A stretch of DNA of 5,066 nucleotides from Bacillota bacterium (GTDB lineage: Bacteria > Bacillota > Clostridia > Oscillospirales > Ruminococcaceae): positions 1 through 5,066 of the forward strand of contig JAEXZK010000024.1 of the NCBI GenBank assembly GCA_023451415.1. The letters run 5' to 3'. Under the pieces are notes generated by a model. The model saw nothing but the letters and a program-made list of their open reading frames with translations, was not told the origin of the DNA and made no database searches. Made by a program: the position numbers and the translations under genes. Of this stretch, positions 1 through 5,066 are shown in pieces (position 1 is the stretch's first letter; each line of letters starts with the position of its first letter).

Positions 1-300
1 GCACACTTCCCCGCAGCTCATTTCTGTCCGCGGGCCTTGTTTGACAGCTGCCGCACCACCGTTTCATGGAGTTCCAGATGGGGAGCATGGCCCCCAATGG
101 GAAAGCGCGCACCCCGCCTGCGGCGGCGTCTCAGGCAAACCCTTGGGGCGAAACCGCCCTCCACCATGGAAGCACAGGCTGCCGGCAAACGCCTTCTGTC
201 CGACTACCTCCAGGGGTCTTTACCGCGTGTAAAAGTGCCGGAGTGGGCCAGGCTGAAAGAGAGAAATCTCCCTGGGCTTACAGTCCCTTTGGAGCAAGGC
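1..300. other. Intergenic stretch with no supported gene
   Basis: No convincing gene is visible here. The stretch lies beyond the terminator of the tRNA-Leu unit and is GC-rich. It contains several short perfect hairpins: CCGCC/GGCGG (114-118/122-126), GGGCG/CGCCC around an AAAC loop (146-150/155-159), GGC/GCC around another AAAC loop (184-186/191-193), TTTAC/GTAAA (219-223/229-233) and an interrupted CCAGG/CCTGG stem (248-252/271-275). A minus-strand frame of 49 codons runs from an ATG at 167 to a TGA at 18. It has a six-arginine run and a plausible-looking tail (HLELHETVVRQLSNKARGQK), but no Shine-Dalgarno precedes it. It could be a small gene, a remnant of a longer gene, or chance; I do not call it. 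A plus-strand frame from ATG 166 also lacks a binding site and runs antisense through the tRNA. Confidence 0.5.
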
Positions 301-332
301 AAAAGGCCTGGAGCACGAATTGGCTCCAGGCC
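301..332 (-). terminator. Rho-independent terminator after tRNA-Leu
   Basis: Read on the minus strand, a perfect 10-bp stem GGCCTGGAGC / GCTCCAGGCC (332-323 and 314-305) closes an 8-nt loop and is followed at once by TTTT (304-301). It starts 7 nt beyond the CCA end of the tRNA gene, the expected place for an intrinsic terminator of this transcript. Because no terminator is visible between the ynbB-like gene and the tRNA, it may also end read-through transcripts from the protein operon. The U-tract is short (4), but the stem is strong. Confidence 0.85.
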
Positions 333-339
333 TGCCTGG

Positions 340-421
340 TGGTGCGGAAGATGGGACTTGAACCCACACACCGAGGTACTGGCTCCTAAGACCAGCGCGT
401 CTGCCATTCCGCCACTTCCGC
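340..421 (-). tRNA. tRNA-Leu, anticodon UAG
   Basis: The gene is 82 nt including an encoded CCA (342-340). The acceptor stem GCGGAAG (421-415) pairs with CTTCCGC (350-344), with A as discriminator base. The D arm has the stem GCG/CGC. The anticodon stem CTGGT/GCCAG encloses the loop CTTAGGA, giving anticodon TAG (UAG), which reads CUN leucine codons. The 11-nt variable region TACCTCGGTGT can form its own ACC/GGT stem, as expected for a class II tRNA such as leucine. The T arm GTGGG-TTCAAGT-CCCAT is canonical. All arms pair, so the gene looks functional. It has its own promoter (490-461) and terminator (332-301), and may also be reached by read-through from the gene upstream. Confidence 0.96.
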
Positions 422-423
422 GC

Positions 424-445
424 AAACGCGCCCTTGGGCGCGCTT
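424..445 (-). other. Stem-loop in the tRNA-Leu leader
   Basis: On the minus strand, AAGCGCGCCC (445-436) pairs with GGGCGCGTTT (433-424) across an AA turn. This is nominally 10 bp including one G-U; in practice the loop is probably CAAG with a shorter stem. The hairpin lies between the predicted transcription start (about 455-453) and the mature 5' end at 421, only 2 nt from the RNase P cleavage site. The short TTT after the core stem is part of the stem and is followed by GC, so it is a poor terminator in this direction. On the plus strand, the same core is followed by CTTTT, but no plus-strand gene runs into it. Confidence 0.55.
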
Positions 446-460
446 TTAACACTGTCGATC

Positions 461-490
461 ATTATAGCACCCCGGGGCACGGGGTGTCAA
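461..490 (-). promoter_or_regulatory. Consensus SigA promoter for tRNA-Leu
   Basis: On the minus strand, TTGACA (490-485) and TATAAT (466-461) both match the housekeeping consensus exactly, separated by 18 nt. The -35 box begins at the base after the TGA stop codon of the ynbB-like gene. Predicted initiation is around 455-453, giving a leader of roughly 32-34 nt before the tRNA. A fully consensus promoter fits a strongly expressed stable RNA gene. Confidence 0.88.
468..486. repeat. 7+7 inverted repeat within the tRNA promoter spacer
   Basis: CACCCCG (468-474) and CGGGGTG (480-486) form a perfect dyad around 5 nt. The dyad fills nearly the whole spacer of the tRNA-Leu promoter and overlaps two bases of its -35 box. 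It could be a protein-binding operator, a small hairpin at the 3' end of the upstream mRNA (no U-tract follows), or chance in GC-rich sequence. Confidence 0.5.
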
Positions 491-1756
491 TCACAGCTGT
501 GCCAAGCCCCTCTTTACCAGCTCCTGGGCGGAAAGAAGAACGCCCGCCCGTCCGGAGGGATAGGTCAGACCGCCCTGGAGCCAGACGGCATAGGGGGGCC
601 TCAGGGGTGCGTCGGCAGAGAGCTCGATGGACGCCCCCATGGTAAAGGCGCCCGCCGCCATGATGACCTGGCTGTCGTAGCCGGGCATATCCCAGGGCTC
701 GGGGGCGACATAGGAATCGATGGGAGAGCCCTTCTGGACCCCCTGGCAGATGGCGATCAGCTCCTCGGGCCCGCTGGTGAGGATGGACTGAATGATGTCG
801 GTGCGGGGCTCCCCGGGGCCGGGCACCACCCGGTAGCCCAGCAGGCTGTACAGCGCCGAGGCAAAGACCGCCGTCTTTACCGCAGAGGACACCACCTCCG
901 GGGCCAGGAAAAGCCCCAGGTACATGCTCCGCAGCACGTCCATGGTGCACCCGACTTCTTTGCCCATGCCCGGGCAGGTGAGGCGGTAGCCGCAGAGCTC
1001 CACCAGGTCCCTGCGGCCGGCGATGTAGCCCCCGGTGGGGGCTACGCCGCCGCCCAGGTTCTTGATGAGGGACCCGGCCACAAGATCGGCTCCCACCTGG
1101 GTGGGCTCCAGGCGCTCCACCAGCTCGCCGTAGCAGTTGTCCACCATGACGATGACGCCGGGGTTGCCCTCCTTGGCCGCGGCGGCCATTTTTTCGATGA
1201 CGGCAATGGCCAGGGAAGGCCGCAGGCTGTACCCCCGGGAACGCTGGATGTAGATCATTTTGGCGTCCCTGGCCGCCTCACGGATGGCGGGAAGATCGGG
1301 GGAGCCATCCTCCAGCAGCTCCACTTGGGCATATTCCACCCCAAACTCCCGGAGCGAGCCGGTGCCCTCGCCCCGGATGCCGATGGTCTCCTCCATGGTG
1401 TCGTAGGGGCTGCCGGTGACGGATACCAGCTTATCCCCCGGCCTCAGCACCCCAAAGAGGGCTGTCGCCAAAGCGTGGGTGCCGGAGACAAAGGTATGGC
1501 GGCAGAGGGCGTCCTCCGTGCCGAAAATGTCGGCATAGACCCGGTCCAGATCGTCCCGGCCCCGGTCGTCATAGCCGTAGCCGGTGGTGCCCTTGAGGTG
1601 GGCGTCGCTGATCCGGTGGTTCCGGAAGGCGGCAAGCACCTTGGCGGTATTGTAGTGGGCGTTGGCCTCGATAGCGGCAAAGGATTCTTTGCAAAGCTCT
1701 TCCGCCTTGCCGGCCAATGCCATGAGCCGGGGGTCTATTTCCAAAAAATCAGTCAT
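491..1756 (-). CDS. Methionine gamma-lyase-like / 'aluminum resistance' PLP-dependent protein (YnbB family)
   Basis: This is a 421-residue cytoplasmic PLP-dependent enzyme, fold type I, of the family annotated as aluminum resistance protein or methionine gamma-lyase family protein (Bacillus subtilis YnbB is a member). The true substrate of the family is not settled. Family landmarks, numbered from the ATG, are: GTTGYGYDDRGRDDLD near residues 56-71; SGTHALATALFGVLRPGD near 91-108; the PYDTMEETIG segment near 117-126; VMVDNCYGE with the likely PLP-nitrogen aspartate D206; and SLIKNLGGG with the probable Schiff-base lysine K232. The length is normal for the family. I chose the ATG at 1756 because AAAAGGTG (1770-1763) sits 6 nt before it; a GTG three codons upstream lies inside that binding site. 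The gene follows the acetyltransferase by 28 nt. The stop codon TGA abuts the -35 box of the tRNA promoter. Confidence 0.92.
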   Translation of the reverse strand: MTDFLEIDPRLMALAGKAEELCKESFAAIEANAHYNTAKVLAAFRNHRISDAHLKGTTGYGYDDRGRDDLDRVYADIFGTEDALCRHTFVSGTHALATALFGVLRPGDKLVSVTGSPYDTMEETIGIRGEGTGSLREFGVEYAQVELLEDGSPDLPAIREAARDAKMIYIQRSRGYSLRPSLAIAVIEKMAAAAKEGNPGVIVMVDNCYGELVERLEPTQVGADLVAGSLIKNLGGGVAPTGGYIAGRRDLVELCGYRLTCPGMGKEVGCTMDVLRSMYLGLFLAPEVVSSAVKTAVFASALYSLLGYRVVPGPGEPRTDIIQSILTSGPEELIAICQGVQKGSPIDSYVAPEPWDMPGYDSQVIMAAGAFTMGASIELSADAPLRPPYAVWLQGGLTYPSGRAGVLLSAQELVKRGLAQL

Positions 1757-1762
1757 ATTAAG

Positions 1763-1770
1763 CACCTTTT
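1763..1770 (-). promoter_or_regulatory. Ribosome binding site deciding the ynbB-like start
   Basis: AAAAGGTG on the minus strand lies 6 nt upstream of the ATG at 1756. The alternative GTG start (1765-1763) is made of bases of this site and has no separate Shine-Dalgarno, so the ATG is preferred. Confidence 0.7.
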
Positions 1771-1781
1771 ATACGATATGT

Positions 1782-1808
1782 ATTTTATTTTGTCGGAATT
1801 TCTGTCAA
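1782..1808 (-). promoter_or_regulatory. Weak candidate internal promoter before the ynbB-like gene
   Basis: A perfect TTGACA (1808-1803) is followed after 15 nt by TAAAAT (1787-1782, 5 of 6 matches to the -10 consensus). The spacing is short, which lowers confidence. The site lies at the end of the acetyltransferase gene, and its AT-rich 3' half stands out from the GC-rich operon. If used, it would give the ynbB-like gene its own transcript with an intact ribosome binding site. Confidence 0.3.
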
Positions 1809-2558
1809 AGCACAAAGTCCATTCCGCTGAAATCCAGCCTTTTCATAGAGGGGGACCAGTTCTTCCCGGCAGGCCAAAAAAGGGACATGCCCCGCTTCCA
1901 GGCACCGCCGGGCAATCTCCCGGACGGTGGCAAGGGCAAAGCCTTTCCCCCTGTATTCCGGGATAACGGCCACACAGGTGACGGCCGCTTCTGCACCCTC
2001 CGCCCAGGAGAGCACGCTGCAGGACACGGTCCGGCCCTGCAATCGGCCCAGGAAGACCGCCTCGCACCCCCGCCGGACGTGGAGATGGCGGCACGCATAA
2101 AAGGAATCCCGGCCTTCCTCCGGCAGGGCCCCCGCCGCCAGCAGCACCTCCGTCAATCCGGCCACAGGCCCCTCCGCCAGGGCAAAGCCCTCCGGCAGCT
2201 CCCGTCCGGGGAGAAGCCGGGCGCAGGCCATCACCGGAAGGGTGGTATGGGGAAGCCCCACGGCCCGGGCCACCGCCTCGTCCGCTTCCAGGCAGCGGAA
2301 GCCCTTGGCCAGAAGGAATTGCGCCATCTCTTCCGCAGCCTCCCTGTCCTCGGGGTCGGTCAAAGCCGCCCAAACGCGGCCGCCGTTTTCCATCGCCCAG
2401 CCCCGGGGTTCTCCCCCCGGCCCGGTCTGGAGCCAGAAGTCCCGGCAGGCACCGGGCCCCGCCACCCGCAGGCCACAGCGGATGGCCACATTCATGCAGG
2501 GGCGGCCCTTTACCGACCGGGGGTTCAGGAGGGATGGGTCCTCCAGCCAGCGGATCAC
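1785..2558 (-). CDS. GNAT-family N-acetyltransferase with long N-terminal region
   Basis: A 257-residue protein whose C-terminal half is a GNAT acetyltransferase domain (about residues 120-257), which transfers the acetyl group of acetyl-CoA to an amine. Motif A is clear at 195-208: CVAVIPEYRGKGFA, with R203, G204 and G206 forming the R-x-x-G-x-A pyrophosphate-binding loop. Motif B follows as ELVPLYEKAGF (233-243). The first ~115 residues (with WAMENGGRVWAAL and EEMAQFLLAKGF) have no name I can give, but their strand-helix pattern could be a second, degenerate GNAT-like half. No signal peptide or membrane segment is seen. The start is GTG at 2558, overlapping the upstream stop by 4 nt (GTGA), with GGAG (2572-2569) 10 nt before it; an internal ATG at 2495 (residue 22) is the alternative. 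The acyl acceptor cannot be read from the sequence. Confidence 0.85.
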   Translation of the reverse strand: MIRWLEDPSLLNPRSVKGRPCMNVAIRCGLRVAGPGACRDFWLQTGPGGEPRGWAMENGGRVWAALTDPEDREAAEEMAQFLLAKGFRCLEADEAVARAVGLPHTTLPVMACARLLPGRELPEGFALAEGPVAGLTEVLLAAGALPEEGRDSFYACRHLHVRRGCEAVFLGRLQGRTVSCSVLSWAEGAEAAVTCVAVIPEYRGKGFALATVREIARRCLEAGHVPFLACREELVPLYEKAGFQRNGLCALTEIPTK

Positions 2559-3583
2559 AGGCCGAAGGCTCCGATGAGCTCTTTCAGCAGGCGGTAGGCG
2601 TCCTCCATGTCCTGCTTGGCGGCCAGGGAGTGGGCGGAGTGTATATACCTCACCGGCAGGGAGACTGCCAGCACCCGGACCCCCTCCCGGGAGGCCTGGA
2701 CGCTGCGGCTCTCGTTGCCGCCGAATACCCCTTCCTTGGTCTGCCAGGGGATGCCCGCCCCCTCCGCCGCCGCAATGGCGGCCTGATACAGGGCGCGGCT
2801 GTAGGTGGTCCCCCTGTCCTTATAGGAGAGGACGGGGCCCTTCCGCAGGGCACAGACCTTCTTGTGGGCGGGGGCGGAGGGGATATCCCCGGCGGTGGTG
2901 CCCTCCACAGCGATGCCGATGTCCGGTGCTGTGCCAAAGGCAGCGGTGCCGCCGCCCAGGCACCCGGTCTCCTCCTGGCAGGTGAAGGCGAAGGTGCAGT
3001 CACAGGGCAGGTCGGAGCGGATCAGCTCCACCAGCAGAGCGCAGCCGCCCCGGTCGTCGATGGCCTTGGAGGCGATGCAGCCGTCTCCCATCTCCCGGTA
3101 TTCCCCCACAAAGGTGATCTGGTCCCCGGGAGCCGCCAGGGACAGGGCCTCCTCCCGGGAGGAAGCGCCGATGTCCACCAGCATGTCGTCCAGCTTGGCG
3201 TATTTCTCTTTCTCGTCGCTGTCCAGCAGATGGACGGGCTTGACGCCGATGGTGCCGGGCAGGGCCCTTTCCCCCACCAGCACCGGACGCCCCGCCGCCA
3301 CGGCGGGCATGATCCCCCCCACCGGGGCAAACCGGAGGAAGCCGTCTTCCTGGACGTGGGTCACCAGGAGCCCCACCTCGTCCATGTGGGCGGAGAGCAG
3401 GAGCTTTTGGACCGCAGGGGCCGCCCCCTTCTTCTCCACGATAAGGTTGCCGGTGGGGTCCACCCGCCAGCTGTGGCAATGTCCGTCGATCATCCGGAGG
3501 ATGGCGTCCCGCACGGCGTCCTCCATCCCCGAGACGCCCCGGAGCTGGGTGAGGGTGCGCAGATTGTCATAAAAGGTATTCAT
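2555..3583 (-). CDS. M42-family metallo-aminopeptidase (second of pair)
   Basis: A 342-residue cytoplasmic M42 peptidase (the TET / YsdC / FrvX group), a two-metal enzyme that removes N-terminal residues from peptides; family members usually form tetrahedral dodecamers. Visible active-site elements are: H66 and D68 in AHMDEVG; bridging D176 in KAIDDR; E204 (general base) and E205 (metal ligand) in QEETG; E227 in AVEGTTAGD, at the position that is aspartate in the neighbouring paralog; and H315 in RYIHS. N-terminal GVSGMED and LLSAHMDE are typical of the family. Length is normal and I see no break. It starts at ATG 3583, overlapping the stop of the other M42 gene (ATGA), with AAGGAGG (3600-3594) 10 nt upstream, which indicates translational coupling. 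Residue preference cannot be predicted. Other family annotations include glutamyl aminopeptidase and endoglucanase; the latter is a historical misnomer. Confidence 0.93.
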   Translation of the reverse strand: MNTFYDNLRTLTQLRGVSGMEDAVRDAILRMIDGHCHSWRVDPTGNLIVEKKGAAPAVQKLLLSAHMDEVGLLVTHVQEDGFLRFAPVGGIMPAVAAGRPVLVGERALPGTIGVKPVHLLDSDEKEKYAKLDDMLVDIGASSREEALSLAAPGDQITFVGEYREMGDGCIASKAIDDRGGCALLVELIRSDLPCDCTFAFTCQEETGCLGGGTAAFGTAPDIGIAVEGTTAGDIPSAPAHKKVCALRKGPVLSYKDRGTTYSRALYQAAIAAAEGAGIPWQTKEGVFGGNESRSVQASREGVRVLAVSLPVRYIHSAHSLAAKQDMEDAYRLLKELIGAFGL

Positions 3584-4614
3584 TCCTTCGCCGCCTCCTT
3601 TACAAAGGCCGCCAGCAACCGGGCGGTGTGCTCCACGTCATCCAGGCAGATGGTCTCCACCGGGGTGTGCATATTCCGCAGGGGGATGGACACCAAGGCC
3701 GTGGCCACCCCGGGCCCGGCGGCGGCTATCCCTTCGGCGTCGGTGCCGGTGCGACCGCCCATCACTTCCAGCTGGAAGGGGATCCCCTCCCGGACGGCCA
3801 GGTCCCTGAGGCGGGCGGTCATGGCGCGGCTGAGAGCGGGTGCCGTCCCGATCATGGGGCCGGCGCCCATCCGGCCGCACTTCCAGGCCGGGACGCCAAA
3901 GCCATCGGCAAAGGAGACGTCCACAGCCAGGGCCATATCCGGCGCCACGGCAAAGGAAGACGTCGCGGCGCCCGCGCCGCTGCCCTCCTCCATGGAGGCC
4001 AGCACCACCGTCACCCGGCAGCCCGGCGCGGCGGCGTGGAGCTCCCGGGCCGCCAGCAGCACCGCTGTGCAGCCGATGCGGTTGTCCAGGGCGCGGCTGC
4101 ACAGCCGCCCGCCCTCCAGGACGCTCAACGGGCCGTCCATGGTGATGCAGTCTCCCGGAGCGAAAAGCTCCCGTGCCCGGCTGGATTCAAAGCCGGTATC
4201 CACCAGCACCTCCTCCATCTTCAGGGGCTTCTCCTCCCCGTCGGAGAGGTGGGGGGGCACCGAGGCGACAACGCCCTCAAAGTCCCCGGAAGCGGCGTGG
4301 ACAGTGACGGGGGAGGCAGGCAGCAGGCGGCGGTCCAGGCCGCCCACGTTGGCCACCCGGAGGAAGCCCCCCTCCTCCACCCGGGTGACCATCATGCCGA
4401 TCTGGTCCAGATGGGCCTCCAGCATGATGTGGGGCCTGCCGGGCAGGCCCTCGCAAACGGTGCAAATCACGCTGCCCAGCGGGGAAAGCCTTGGCTCCCC
4501 CAGAGGCCGCAGCAGCTCCATGGCCGCCTGAGCAGCCTGGTCCTCCCGGCCTGAGACGCCCACGGCCTGGGTCAGCTGCCGGGCCATGGCGATGATTTCC
4601 TGGCGGTCTTTCAA
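3580..4614 (-). CDS. M42-family metallo-aminopeptidase (first of pair)
   Basis: A 344-residue M42 peptidase, predicted to be a cytoplasmic two-metal aminopeptidase. The active-site set is complete: H68 and D70 in AHLDQIG; D177 in RALDNR; E209 (base) and E210 (ligand) in SMEEGSG; D232 in AVDVS; and H316 in NMHTPVE. GGRTGTDAEG (286-295) matches the conserved G-x-T-D-A segment. Position 71 is Gln where the family and the paralog downstream have Glu (AHMDE). The EE motif is followed by GSGAGA rather than the usual VG-type sequence. The start is TTG at 4614, chosen because AAGGAG (4629-4624) lies 9 nt upstream and because it gives the normal distance to the GVSG-E motif. An ATG at residue 10 has a weaker site. 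The gene begins 15 nt after murD and overlaps the next M42 gene by 4 nt. Confidence 0.92.
   Translation of the reverse strand: MKDRQEIIAMARQLTQAVGVSGREDQAAQAAMELLRPLGEPRLSPLGSVICTVCEGLPGRPHIMLEAHLDQIGMMVTRVEEGGFLRVANVGGLDRRLLPASPVTVHAASGDFEGVVASVPPHLSDGEEKPLKMEEVLVDTGFESSRARELFAPGDCITMDGPLSVLEGGRLCSRALDNRIGCTAVLLAARELHAAAPGCRVTVVLASMEEGSGAGAATSSFAVAPDMALAVDVSFADGFGVPAWKCGRMGAGPMIGTAPALSRAMTARLRDLAVREGIPFQLEVMGGRTGTDAEGIAAAGPGVATALVSIPLRNMHTPVETICLDDVEHTARLLAAFVKEAAKE
3594..3600 (-). promoter_or_regulatory. Shine-Dalgarno for the second M42 gene
   Basis: AAGGAGG, a near-perfect anti-16S complement, lies inside the last codons of the upstream M42 gene, 10 nt before the ATG at 3583. It supports coupled translation of the two peptidases. 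Confidence 0.8.
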
Positions 4615-4623
4615 TCCTATCCG

Positions 4624-4629
4624 CTCCTT
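4624..4629 (-). promoter_or_regulatory. Shine-Dalgarno for the TTG-started M42 gene
   Basis: AAGGAG starts at the base after the murD stop codon and lies 9 nt from the TTG at 4614. This strong site is the main reason for choosing a TTG start. Confidence 0.75.
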
Positions 4630-5066
4630 CTATTTCAGTTGGTTCACAAGCTCTTTGAAGTGACGGCCCCGGGCCTCAAAGTTGGGGTAGGCGTCAAAGC
4701 TGGCGCAGGCCGGGGAAAGGGAAACAATATCCCCCGGCGCGGCCTCGGTCCGGGCTTTTTCCACCGCGTCGGGGAGATCCTTGGCGTGGACGATCCGCAA
4801 GCCGCTCTCGGCGTAGCCGGGGCAGGCGGTGACGGCGGCCTCGATCTTGGGGGCGGTGGTCCCCGTGAGCACCAGGGTCTTGACGTTTTTCAGGATCACG
4901 GGGGCCAGGGGCTCAAAGGGGATCTGCTTGTCATAGCCTCCGGCGATGATGATCAGCTTCTGGTCGAAGGAGTTGAGCCCGGCAATGGTGCGGGTGGGGC
5001 TGGTGGCAATGGAGTCGTTATACCAACGCACCCCATCCAGGGTGCGCACCAGCTCAATGCGGTGCT
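4630..5066 (-). CDS. murD: UDP-N-acetylmuramoyl-L-alanine--D-glutamate ligase, C-terminal part
   Basis: This is the last 144 residues of MurD, the cytoplasmic ATP-dependent ligase that adds D-glutamate to UDP-MurNAc-L-Ala in peptidoglycan precursor synthesis. The gene runs off the right edge, so its start and the ATP-binding central domain are not visible. The Mur ligase C-terminal domain is clear: HRIELV then VRWYNDSIATSPTRT (the NDS-x-A-T segment typical of MurD; the IATSP form is common in Clostridia), IIIAGGYDK, and near the end LSPACASFD, then NFEARGRHFKELV, the glutamate-binding end of MurD. The stop is TAG at 4632-4630, 15 nt before the next gene. In many bacteria murD sits among mraY, murG and ftsW; here the following genes are peptidases. 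Confidence 0.95.
   Translation of the reverse strand, partial: HRIELVRTLDGVRWYNDSIATSPTRTIAGLNSFDQKLIIIAGGYDKQIPFEPLAPVILKNVKTLVLTGTTAPKIEAAVTACPGYAESGLRIVHAKDLPDAVEKARTEAAPGDIVSLSPACASFDAYPNFEARGRHFKELVNQLK

Noticed and set aside
41..46. TTGACA on the plus strand as a -35 box
   Set aside because: No acceptable -10 box follows at 16-18 nt and no plus-strand gene lies downstream.
301..365. Integration site for a mobile element at the tRNA-Leu 3' end
   Set aside because: tRNA 3' ends are common attachment sites, but no duplicated tRNA 3' segment and no integrase are visible; the bases beyond CCA are a normal terminator.
166..645. Plus-strand frame starting at ATG 166 (MEAQAAGKRLLSDYLQ)
   Set aside because: The beginning looks protein-like, but there is no Shine-Dalgarno, and the frame continues antisense through the terminator, tRNA-Leu and its promoter.
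1763..1765. GTG as start of the ynbB-like gene, three codons upstream
   Set aside because: The GTG is part of the AAAAGGTG ribosome binding site used by the ATG at 1756 and has no site of its own.
1768..1796. Promoter CCGACA, 17 nt, TATAAA before the ynbB-like gene
   Set aside because: Initiation would fall near 1761, after the ribosome binding site, leaving a transcript without it; the -35 box also matches poorly.
434..1966. Plus-strand open frame of 510 codons antisense to the ynbB-like gene
   Set aside because: It is antisense to a well-supported PLP enzyme, overlaps the tRNA promoter and leader, and its composition is that of a shadow frame.
2534..4531. Plus-strand open frame of 665 codons antisense to both M42 genes
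   Set aside because: It mirrors two genes with clear family motifs, contains low-complexity Gly/Pro/Ser/Arg-rich sequence, and matches no family I know. Long antisense frames are expected where GC-rich codon use removes stop codons.

Overview
The window comes from a GC-rich bacterium and carries one dense minus-strand gene block followed by a tRNA gene. Strong AAGGAG-type ribosome binding sites, a Clostridia-like MurD C-terminus, a YnbB-type PLP enzyme and tandem M42 peptidases suggest a high-GC member of the Clostridia, such as a gut Oscillospiraceae (Flavonifractor/Pseudoflavonifractor-like). This is inference from sequence style; nothing here is a taxonomic marker.

Layout, in the direction of transcription (right to left): the C-terminal third of murD (5066-4630, start outside the window); two consecutive M42-family metallo-aminopeptidases (4614-3580 and 3583-2555); a GNAT-family acetyltransferase with a long N-terminal part (2558-1785); and a methionine gamma-lyase-like / 'aluminum resistance' PLP-dependent protein of the YnbB family (1756-491). 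Spacing is 15 nt, then two 4-nt stop/start overlaps (ATGA and GTGA), then 28 nt. The first four genes therefore look like one translationally coupled operon. A weak AT-rich promoter candidate lies just before the last gene.

Directly after the ynbB-like stop codon comes a near-perfect sigma-70/SigA promoter (TTGACA, 18 nt, TATAAT) with a 7+7 dyad in its spacer. A 10-bp leader hairpin follows, then a tRNA-Leu(UAG) gene with encoded CCA and an intrinsic terminator at 332-301. Positions 1-300 hold no gene I can support; the stretch is GC-rich, with several short hairpins and a 49-codon open frame.

How the genes fit together: MurD makes the UDP-MurNAc-dipeptide precursor of peptidoglycan. The two M42 enzymes probably trim N-terminal amino acids from short cytoplasmic peptides. 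The acetyltransferase and the PLP enzyme have unknown substrates. I see no defence system, mobile element or CRISPR array. The most interesting points are the paired, divergent M42 paralogs next to murD and the unusual structure of the tRNA-Leu promoter and leader.
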